Positions 1 to 4,834 of a DNA stretch of 6,212 bases are shown one piece after another. Source of the stretch: a bacterium. Its GTDB lineage: Bacteria > Patescibacteriota > JABMPQ01 > JAQVVF01. Made by a program: the position numbers and the translations under genes. Numbering within the stretch: the stretch's first letter is position 1; each line of letters opens with the position of its first letter. Location of the stretch: positions 1-6,212 of the forward strand of contig JAUWOX010000064.1 in assembly GCA_030611905.1 (NCBI GenBank), given 5' to 3'. The notes under the pieces are model-generated. The model was not told the DNA's origin, searched no databases, and was given only the letters and a program-made list of their open reading frames with translations.

Positions 1-66
1 TTTTATGTTTCTAGATCTTTTAGGAAGGGTAAATTAAAGAGAGTGCAGTTGCTTTTGAAAAAATAA
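1..66 (+). CDS. possible C-terminal end of an upstream gene (partial)
   Basis: Frame 1 is open from the window edge to a TAA at 64-66 and would encode 21 residues of a basic tail ending in QLLLKK. The other two forward frames hit stops within 36 bases. The stop lies just before a hairpin that can end transcription on both strands, and the next gene runs toward it, which is a usual convergent arrangement. The visible part is too short to identify a family or prove coding. It could equally be non-coding sequence between the terminator and a more distant gene. Confidence 0.3.
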   Translation, partial: FYVSRSFRKGKLKRVQLLLKK

Positions 67-88
67 AAACTCCTGTTTTTAAGGAGTT
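58..88 (-). terminator. intrinsic terminator of the leftward gene, possibly bidirectional
   Basis: A perfect 7-bp stem (68-74 with 82-88, AACTCCT/AGGAGTT) closes a 7-nt loop. On the minus strand it is followed by TTTATTTTTT (58-67), a good U-tract, and it begins four bases past the stop of the gene at 92-520. On the plus strand the tail is poor (GATTT), so it would serve a rightward neighbour only weakly. Confidence 0.75.
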
Positions 89-91
89 GAT

Positions 92-520
92 TTAATCAGA
101 TGTGTGGGGATGAGGCAAGAGTCGGATTATAAGTGAAAGGGCGTAATATTCTACATAGCTTGTTTCGTCTTCGTTGAGGACAGAACTTTCTACTATTGGA
201 TCACCTCTACCTACTAAAACGCTTATAAATTTTGCGTTATGGAGAGGATAATTACGGATCATTTCAGCTTGTTGTTTGGTTCTAAAAGATAGGCCGTATT
301 TAATAGCACCAAATTCTAACAAGACGCCGATCAAATCTTGTTCAACTTGTGGATGATGAAGAAAGGCGGGATGGATTGAGTCGAGAATTAAAGCAACAAA
401 TTTTTTATTTAAGACTAGCCATTCGATGAGTTGTCCAATAATTGCGCGGCAAAGTTTTTGAGTGTCTGGTAAAGATTTTACATGATGCCCTAATAATTTT
501 TGCATTTTAGTTTCGTCCAT
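92..520 (-). CDS. hypothetical protein, 142 aa
   Basis: I do not recognise a family. The 142-residue product looks soluble, with no signal peptide or convincing membrane span. The N-terminal half reads as amphipathic helices (about residues 17-75, including QLIEWLVLNKKFVALILDSI). A mixed segment follows at 80-115 with a short turn, VGRGDP (103-108), and a hydrophobic helix near the C-terminus ends in the His/Pro-rich tail LPHPHTSD. The start is well supported: ATG at 520-518 is preceded by AAGGAGGG (525-532), the only strong Shine-Dalgarno in the window. A near-consensus promoter lies 45-73 bases upstream and a terminator follows the stop, so it is probably a single-gene transcription unit, divergent from the glycosyltransferase operon. 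The coding call is firm and the function is unknown. Confidence 0.8.
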   Translation of the reverse strand: MDETKMQKLLGHHVKSLPDTQKLCRAIIGQLIEWLVLNKKFVALILDSIHPAFLHHPQVEQDLIGVLLEFGAIKYGLSFRTKQQAEMIRNYPLHNAKFISVLVGRGDPIVESSVLNEDETSYVEYYALSLIIRLLPHPHTSD

Positions 521-524
521 TTTT

Positions 525-532
525 CCCTCCTT
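525..532 (-). promoter_or_regulatory. strong Shine-Dalgarno of the 142-aa gene
   Basis: On the minus strand AAGGAGGG lies about five bases before the ATG at 520. It fixes the start and stands out because none of the other genes in the window has a comparable site. Confidence 0.85.
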
Positions 533-564
533 GTCTTGAAGGTGCGGGTTTACTCGGTGTGTTT

Positions 565-593
565 AGTATAGTATTGTAGAAATATTATGTCAA
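565..593 (-). promoter_or_regulatory. sigma-70-type promoter for the 142-aa gene
   Basis: On the minus strand TTGACA (593-588, a perfect -35) is separated by exactly 17 bases from TATACT (570-565, five of six matches to the -10 consensus). Transcription would start near 558, giving a leader of roughly 38 nt that includes the Shine-Dalgarno. This is among the best promoter matches in the window. Confidence 0.85.
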
Positions 594-600
594 TTTTTTT

Positions 601-622
601 ACCGTTTTTGGACGGTTTTTTT
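601..622 (+). terminator. weak hairpin plus T-run in the divergent spacer
   Basis: A 5-bp stem (601-605 ACCGT with 612-616 ACGGT) with a 6-nt loop is followed by a T-run at 616-622. It has the form of a rightward intrinsic terminator, but no rightward gene is visible that it would serve. It could stop antisense transcription entering the operon leader. The stem is short and chance formation is possible. Confidence 0.25.
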
Positions 623-639
623 GATGGAATGAAAATCAA

Positions 640-672
640 ATTTAACTTAAAAAAACGCCAAAATTGTTAAAT
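640..672. repeat. inverted repeat in the operon upstream region
   Basis: ATTTAAC (640-646) and GTTAAAT (666-672) form a 7-bp dyad around a 19-nt spacer. It is the first of three consecutive dyads between 640 and 750. The arms are AT-rich, so chance is a real alternative. Confidence 0.3.
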
Positions 673-673
673 C

Positions 674-702
674 AACGGCTAGTAACGACGTAATTAGCCG
701 TT
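674..702. repeat. 29-bp palindromic repeat, copy 1
   Basis: AACGGCTA (674-681) and TAGCCGTT (695-702) are perfect 8-base inverted arms around a 13-base centre. The same arms, again 13 bases apart, recur at 4467-4495 at the other end of the operon. The two elements share 23 of 29 positions, including GACG in the centre. The arm centres are 21 bp apart, about two helical turns, so a dimeric DNA-binding protein is possible. An RNA hairpin or a small dispersed repeat family is equally possible. Confidence 0.7.
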
Positions 703-713
703 AGCTTTAGCTT

Positions 714-750
714 ATTCAGGTGTTTGCTTTATTTAAGCCAAAAACTGAAT
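714..750. repeat. imperfect hairpin upstream of the operon promoter
   Basis: ATTCAG (714-719) pairs with CTGAAT (745-750). The inner stretches around TTTGCTT and AAGCCAA can extend the stem with mismatches and one bulged C. It ends just before the candidate -35 of the glycosyltransferase operon. Its role is unknown. Confidence 0.3.
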
Positions 751-756
751 ATGGAC

Positions 757-784
757 TTGATTTATATAATAATTGCTGTATAGT
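757..784 (+). promoter_or_regulatory. candidate promoter of the glycosyltransferase operon
   Basis: TTGATT (757-762) and TATAGT (779-784) with a 16-base spacer would start transcription near 791, leaving a 47-nt leader without a Shine-Dalgarno. The stretch is so AT-rich that other -10 matches exist, including TATAAT at 765-770. TATGAT at 827-832 would put the first base of the mRNA on or next to the ATG at 838, making it leaderless. Some promoter is expected here, but which one is used cannot be settled by eye. Confidence 0.45.
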
Positions 785-837
785 GTATAAATGTTAGTAA
801 GATTTTCGAAAGTATGTTAATATAAATATGATAGTAT

Positions 838-1782
838 ATGAAATTGATTATAACTATTCCCGCTTATGACGAAGAGAAGTATATTGCGCAGGTAATTCGA
901 GAAATTCCGAAACAAATTGAAGGAGTTGACAAGGTGGAAATTTTAGTGTTGGACGATGGATCTAGAGATAGAACGGCACAAGTCGCCAAAGAAGCTGGAG
1001 CTGATTATGTTATATCGCATAAAAAAAATAAAGGATTGGCTATTACTTTTAAAGACGGTATAACAGCGGCCCTTTGGTATGGCGCTGATATAATCGTTAA
1101 TACTGACGCAGATAATCATTATAATCAATCAAGAATTCCCGATTTAATTGTTCCGATTTTAGAAAAGAAAGCAGACATTGTGATTGGCAATCGATGCGTA
1201 AGGGATTTGAATTTCATGCCGTGGATGAATAAATATGGTAATATGGTTGGGAATTATCTCGTTCATAAAATTATAGATTTACCGAATAAAGTAGATGTTT
1301 CTTCTGGTTTTAGAGCTTATACGAAAGAAGCGGCGATGAAAATAAATATTTTGTCTAAACATACTTATACTCATGAATCTTTAATTCAGGCATTGGATCA
1401 TGATATGTTGATTGCTGAAGTGCCAATTAGGGCGCGAAAAGTAAATCGTAAATCTCGGTTGATTAAAAGTATTCCGAAACATATAACAAAATCTTTATTG
1501 GTAATTGTCAGGACTTTTACGATTTATAAACCATTGAGGGTTATGACTTTAATTGGTTTGGTAATATTTGGAATCGGATTTATTTTCATATTAAGATTCT
1601 TGTATTATTTTTTCACTTCGGGTGGACAGGGACATGTGCAGTCTTTGATTTTATCGGGTGCGTTGATTATGATTGGTTTTCAAACCTTAGTAATGGGCTT
1701 GCTGGGTTCGGCGATTGGATGGAATAGGAAAATGTTAGAAGAAATTTTATATAAGGTCAAAAGAATGGAATTTCGGAAATAA
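838..1782 (+). CDS. family 2 glycosyltransferase, polyprenyl-phosphate sugar synthase type (DPM1/GtrB-like)
   Basis: A 314-residue membrane-anchored glycosyltransferase that by family knowledge moves a sugar from a nucleotide donor onto a polyprenyl phosphate at the inner face of the membrane. A GT-A domain occupies about residues 1-210: IPAYDEE (7-13), the nucleotide-binding LDDGSRDRT (38-46), NKGLAITFKDGI (64-75), and the metal-binding D90-A-D92. An acceptor-side motif DVSSGFRAY (153-161) and a basic RKSRL-type loop (204-208) follow. Two hydrophobic helices (about 233-259 and 267-294) match the two-helix anchor of bacterial GtrB-like enzymes, and the length is typical. The start gives the standard MKLIITIPAY opening but has no Shine-Dalgarno. 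It is the first gene of the operon, 16 bases before the GT4 gene. The class is secure, but the sugar and lipid are not visible. Other GT2 enzymes with C-terminal membrane helices are the main alternative. Confidence 0.9.
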   Translation: MKLIITIPAYDEEKYIAQVIREIPKQIEGVDKVEILVLDDGSRDRTAQVAKEAGADYVISHKKNKGLAITFKDGITAALWYGADIIVNTDADNHYNQSRIPDLIVPILEKKADIVIGNRCVRDLNFMPWMNKYGNMVGNYLVHKIIDLPNKVDVSSGFRAYTKEAAMKINILSKHTYTHESLIQALDHDMLIAEVPIRARKVNRKSRLIKSIPKHITKSLLVIVRTFTIYKPLRVMTLIGLVIFGIGFIFILRFLYYFFTSGGQGHVQSLILSGALIMIGFQTLVMGLLGSAIGWNRKMLEEILYKVKRMEFRK

Positions 1783-1798
1783 TTTAAAATTTGAGATC

Positions 1799-2890
1799 AT
1801 GAAGGTTCTATTTATTACTCGAAAATATCCTCCTCAAATCGGCGGTATGGAAAAATACAGCAAGGGTTTGATTGATAATATAAATTGCAAAAAAAGAGTC
1901 ATTGCTCTGAAAAGGAGTCAGTGGCATTTAATTTGGTTCATCCCCTACTCTATTATAAAGGGTTTTTTTATATCGAAAGATTGTGATTTAATTTATTTTT
2001 GTGATTCGTTTATGGCTCTGTCTGGTTTATTTCTGAAATTACTAACAAAGAAACCTGTTTTTATTACAGCGCATGGCCTAGATGTTACTTATTCTAATCC
2101 TTTATATCAGCATATAATAATTAGACATTTAAAATACTTAGATAAAGTTATTTGCGTTTCCAATTCTACGATTAGTGAGTGTGTGAAACGTGGAGTGCCG
2201 AGAAACAAATGCGTATTTATTCCTAATGGCATTGATTTAAAAGGGGGAAAATTTGCCGACAAGGTTTTATCTGTTAGAAGTGGCGAAAAATCTAGAAAAG
2301 TATATAAAAAAAGATTAGCTAAATTTCTTAATAAGAAAGTAGAAGATAAAGATATTTTGGTAACAGTGGGTAGATTGGTGAAGAGAAAGGGTGTGGCTTG
2401 GTTTGTAAAAAATGTGATGCCAAAATTAGATGAGAGTATAGTTTATATGATTATTGGAAGCGGTAGCGATATGGCGAGGATAAAGTATTATATTAGGAAA
2501 TATAAATTACAAGAAAGAGTTTTTGTCTTAGGCCGTTTGTCTGATAATGATTTGGGTAAAGTTTGTTTGGGATCTGATGTATTTGTTATGCCTAATATAA
2601 AGATTAAAGGCGATATGGAGGGTTTTGGAATCGTAGGCATAGAGGCAGTCAATTGGGGTTTGCCGATTGTAGCGGCAGGACTAGAAGGAATTAAGGATGC
2701 GATTAAGCATAGGAAAAACGGCGTCTTGGTTCGGCCGATGCATGCTGAAGGATTTGTGAAAGAAATTAATAAATTTTTGAATGATGACGAGAGAAAAAGA
2801 TTGATGGCAAAACAGGCTTTTGAATATAATTTGACATATTATGATTGGAACAGGGTGGCAGGTAAATATTTAACTATTTTAAATAAGTAG
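1799..2890 (+). CDS. family 4 glycosyltransferase (GT-B fold)
   Basis: A 363-residue retaining glycosyltransferase, probably cytosolic or membrane-associated, that adds a sugar from a nucleotide donor to a growing glycan. The N-terminal acceptor domain starts with the family signature around RKYPPQIGG (8-16) and includes TAHGLDV (90-96) and VSNSTISECVKRG (120-132), ending at the domain hinge IPNGID (141-146). The C-terminal donor domain has VGRLVKRKG (190-198), IIGSGSD (218-224) and VLGRLS (243-248). Its E-x7-E motif is E274 to E282 (EGFGIVGIE). A long basic linker lies at about 147-184. The length is normal for the family. There is no strong Shine-Dalgarno, only GAGA at 1793-1796. Spacing of 16 and 20 bases to its neighbours implies co-transcription with the GT2 and phosphatase genes. 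Donor and acceptor cannot be read from the sequence. Confidence 0.9.
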   Translation: MKVLFITRKYPPQIGGMEKYSKGLIDNINCKKRVIALKRSQWHLIWFIPYSIIKGFFISKDCDLIYFCDSFMALSGLFLKLLTKKPVFITAHGLDVTYSNPLYQHIIIRHLKYLDKVICVSNSTISECVKRGVPRNKCVFIPNGIDLKGGKFADKVLSVRSGEKSRKVYKKRLAKFLNKKVEDKDILVTVGRLVKRKGVAWFVKNVMPKLDESIVYMIIGSGSDMARIKYYIRKYKLQERVFVLGRLSDNDLGKVCLGSDVFVMPNIKIKGDMEGFGIVGIEAVNWGLPIVAAGLEGIKDAIKHRKNGVLVRPMHAEGFVKEINKFLNDDERKRLMAKQAFEYNLTYYDWNRVAGKYLTILNK

Positions 2891-2910
2891 AAATTGATAT
2901 AATTTAAATT

Positions 2911-4497
2911 ATGAAAAAAGTAATAATTTTAGGTTTAGATGGCGCGACATTTGATGTTATAAAAAATAAAGCTGATGAATTTCAGCTGAATAATTTTAAG
3001 AAAATCTTAAAACAAGGGTCTTGCGGCATTTTAAAAAGCACAATCCCTTTTTTGACTGTGCCGGCTTGGCCGTCTTTTTATACTGGAATGAATCCGGGCA
3101 AGCATGGTATTTTTCATTTTTTAACCACTCATAAGTTTGAACCAAAAGATAGAAAAGTTCATACCAGCAACGACGTAGAAGCCAAGAGTCTTTGGAAATT
3201 GTTAAGCGAACAAAGTAAGAAATGCTTGGTTTGGAATGTGCCAATGACTTTTCCGCCTGAAGAAATTAATGGAAAAATGGTGGCTGGCATGTTGTCTGTG
3301 CCGGAAAAAACCTTTGCCTGGCCAATGGATTTTGAACAAGAATTAAGGGATCAAAAATACGTGATTGGAGCAATGCATTTAGATTTTAGAAAACAGTCTA
3401 AGAGTGAGAGATTCAAAACAATGTTAAAAGTTGATGCTGATCGACATGATATATGGAAAAAATATTATTTGAAAGAAAAATATGATTTTTCAATGATTGT
3501 TTATCGTTCTTCTGATATTGTTGGACATGATTTTTGGGAAGATAAAGAAAAAGTTAAATTGACTTATCAAGATTTAGATAGAATGACTGGCGATGTGATC
3601 AATTTTATGGATAAGGATACGACATTGATCTTAATGTCAGATCATGGATTTGGTGATTACGACAAGACCTTTAATATGCTGGCGTGGCTGGAAAATGAGG
3701 GATATTTGCAATATAAAAAATCTGATGATAAGGATGTAACTTCAAAAGGATGGCGGCAGTTGAAAGAGGGTGAAGGAAAACGAAAAAAGACCCTAGTTGG
3801 CAAATTATTAAACATAGTTGGCCTTGATAGACAGAAATTATATAGAAATAAATTAATCGATTCTGTTTCTAAATATATACCTCGGTCGCTAAAGAATGTA
3901 GTTAGGAAGAACATTGCTTCTTCAAAAACAACTATTGATTGGGGGCAAACTAGAGTTTATGCTGAATTGGGATCTAAATATTCATGGGGAATAAATATTA
4001 ATTTAAGAAATAGAGAGACTAATGGCATTGTTGACGAAGAAAAATTTGAAGATTTGAAAAAAGAAATTATTAATAAATTAAGAAATTTAAAGGATGAAGA
4101 TGACCAATATATTTTTGATAAAGTATTTTTGGGTAATGAAATTTATTCCGGTCAATATAAAGGGAGAGGTACTGATATTTTGTTTACAATGAGGAATAAA
4201 AGAAATTTGACAGTATCAAGATTTGATAATGAAATCTGGGGAGAAACTACTTCGCATACTCATTCATATCATACGCCGGATGGTATTTTTATGGCTTATG
4301 GCCAGGGAATAAAAAAAGGCCTGGAATTAAGACCTTTGAGTATTTTGGATGTTGCGCCGACTGTGCTGAATTGTATGAATGTGAATATTCCTGAAGAAAT
4401 GGATGGAAAAGTGATTTCTACGATATTTAAGCCAGGAGTTAATTTAAATAATCTAGCCTCTAATTTAACGGCTACTATGGACGATAATAGCCGTTAA
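2911..4497 (+). CDS. alkaline phosphatase superfamily protein (type I phosphodiesterase/nucleotide pyrophosphatase-like)
   Basis: A 528-residue metal-dependent hydrolase of phosphate esters. The superfamily's binuclear metal site can be followed: D10 in GLDGATFD, probable nucleophile T49 in LTVPAWPSFYTG with NPGKHGIF (61-68) after it, D202 and H206 in SSDIVGHDFW, D244 and H245 in SDHGFG, and H454 in HTPDGIF. The family core ends near SILDVAPTVL and DGKVISTIF. The last 24 or so residues are extra, and the final LTATMDDNSR plus stop are written by palindrome copy 2. A charged segment at about 270-345 separates the metal motifs. I see no signal peptide, so cytosolic action is likely. It has no Shine-Dalgarno, but TATAAT (2898-2903) lies seven bases before the ATG. 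Its place after two glycosyltransferases suggests it removes or trims a phosphorylated glycan or lipid intermediate. That role is inference, because substrates in this superfamily vary widely. Confidence 0.88.
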   Translation: MKKVIILGLDGATFDVIKNKADEFQLNNFKKILKQGSCGILKSTIPFLTVPAWPSFYTGMNPGKHGIFHFLTTHKFEPKDRKVHTSNDVEAKSLWKLLSEQSKKCLVWNVPMTFPPEEINGKMVAGMLSVPEKTFAWPMDFEQELRDQKYVIGAMHLDFRKQSKSERFKTMLKVDADRHDIWKKYYLKEKYDFSMIVYRSSDIVGHDFWEDKEKVKLTYQDLDRMTGDVINFMDKDTTLILMSDHGFGDYDKTFNMLAWLENEGYLQYKKSDDKDVTSKGWRQLKEGEGKRKKTLVGKLLNIVGLDRQKLYRNKLIDSVSKYIPRSLKNVVRKNIASSKTTIDWGQTRVYAELGSKYSWGININLRNRETNGIVDEEKFEDLKKEIINKLRNLKDEDDQYIFDKVFLGNEIYSGQYKGRGTDILFTMRNKRNLTVSRFDNEIWGETTSHTHSYHTPDGIFMAYGQGIKKGLELRPLSILDVAPTVLNCMNVNIPEEMDGKVISTIFKPGVNLNNLASNLTATMDDNSR

Positions 4498-4498
4498 A
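4464..4498. repeat. palindromic repeat, copy 2, overlapping the 3' end of the phosphatase gene
   Basis: TTTAACGGCTA (4464-4474) and TAGCCGTTAAA (4488-4498) make a perfect 11-bp dyad with a 13-base centre. The inner 29 bases (4467-4495) match copy 1 at 674-702 at 23 positions, including all 16 arm bases. It supplies the last ten codons and the TAA (4495-4497) of the preceding gene. It may have been inserted into or grown at that gene end, and it can also form an RNA hairpin just before the terminator. Confidence 0.7.
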
Positions 4499-4511
4499 CT
4501 GTGTTTTATAG

Positions 4512-4549
4512 CAAAAAAAAGAAGGCGACACCCCGTGATGTCGCCTTTT
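4512..4549. terminator. bidirectional intrinsic terminator
   Basis: A 9-bp GC-rich stem (4522-4530 AAGGCGACA with 4539-4547 TGTCGCCTT) has an 8-nt loop. On the minus strand it is followed by C and then eight T (4520-4513), a strong terminator for the leftward candidate RNA. On the plus strand the tail is TTTTGTGTT, adequate for ending the glycosyltransferase operon 25 bases after its last stop. Confidence 0.88.
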
Positions 4550-4775
4550 GTGTTCGCTTTCCCTTGTGTGGGAGCCAGTCCTATTTGTTTTGATACGGGT
4601 GGACTGGCCGTGTGATCGATGGAGGTTAGCCAATCCTCCTGGCCTTTTTCGGGTACTCCTGATTGAGTCTCAGATGGCGGCGATGGCGTCGATCGAAACG
4701 AACGTGCTCGTGTGAATCAAGGTGCTATTCCTCCTGCTTGGTGTGGATGCCATTTGCAGGCATCCGAATTCGGCT
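4513..4775 (-). ncRNA. candidate structured small RNA of about 260 nt, unknown family
   Basis: This island is about 53% G+C by my count (4521-4780), while the genes around it are visibly AT-rich. A near-consensus leftward promoter lies upstream and a T8 terminator closes it. Within it are a 7-bp hairpin near the expected 5' end (4745-4751/4759-4765), the palindrome CCGAATTCGG (4764-4773), a 5-bp GGAGG/CCTCC hairpin (4621-4625/4635-4639), and an 8-bp hairpin (4574-4581/4601-4608). The sense strand carries CAGGAG three times (4736-4731, 4661-4656, 4641-4636), two of them as CAGGAGG. I looked for landmarks of tmRNA, RNase P RNA, SRP RNA, 6S RNA and tRNA and found none. It lies downstream of the HEPN gene and could also be the 3' end of a long read-through mRNA. 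The longest ATG reading frame on this strand has only 27 codons and no ribosome binding site. Confidence 0.6.
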
Positions 4776-4781
4776 GTTTAT

Positions 4782-4810
4782 ATTATAACTGATTATTTAA
4801 ATATTTTCAA
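4782..4810 (-). promoter_or_regulatory. sigma-70-type promoter of the candidate small RNA
   Basis: On the minus strand TTGAAA (4810-4805) and a perfect TATAAT (4787-4782) are separated by 17 bases, giving a predicted start near 4775. The -35 lies inside the stranded copy of the membrane-protein gene end, where TTG AAA also encodes Leu-Lys. No gene of useful size starts downstream, which supports a non-coding product. Confidence 0.75.
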
Positions 4811-4834
4811 GTATTCTTTTTCAACTAAATGTTT
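4793..4834 (-). pseudogene. stranded 3' end of the membrane-protein gene (repeat copy R1)
   Basis: Read leftward, this stretch encodes KHLVEKEYLKIFK and then TAA (4795-4793). Its first eleven residues equal those near the end of the membrane-protein gene at 6123-6091. The frame is closed by a stop immediately upstream (4837-4835), so it is a fragment and not a gene. The copies agree at 28 of 33 bases (4802-4834 against 6091-6123). All five differences fall in four codons and are synonymous (Leu, Val, Tyr, Ile), so both evolved as coding sequence. The HEPN gene's last codons and its TGA lie in this repeat in another frame. Confidence 0.7.

Noticed and set aside
2831..2836. A perfect TTGACA near the end of the GT4 gene as a promoter for the phosphatase gene.
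   Set aside because: No -10 box occurs 15 to 19 bases downstream. The TATAAT at 2898 is far too distant to pair with it.
4463..4499. attC-like boxes: ATTTAAC (4463-4469) and GTTAAAC (4493-4499) fit the RYYYAAC/GTTRRRY cores, which might make the operon an integron cassette.
   Set aside because: The element is only 37 bases with a perfect stem and no extrahelical bases, shorter than known attC sites. Copy 1 breaks both cores by one base, and no integron integrase is present.
4539..4713. A rightward frame open for about 58 codons across the GC island.
   Set aside because: It has no ATG near its beginning, no ribosome binding site, and a Trp/Pro/Arg/Cys composition unlike the neighbouring proteins. 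An open stretch of this length is plausible by chance at 53% G+C.
4670..4753. A leftward 27-codon ATG frame inside the candidate RNA, with an internal TTG preceded by AGGAGG at nine bases.
   Set aside because: There is no Shine-Dalgarno before the ATG, the TTG version would be 16 residues, and hairpins explain the region better. Conservation of the peptide in homologues would reopen it.
4513..4775. The GC island as tmRNA, RNase P RNA, SRP RNA, 6S RNA or a tRNA.
   Set aside because: No T-arm with a CCA end, no tmRNA tag region, no RNase P conserved core strings, no SRP apical loop, and no long closing stem joining the two ends.
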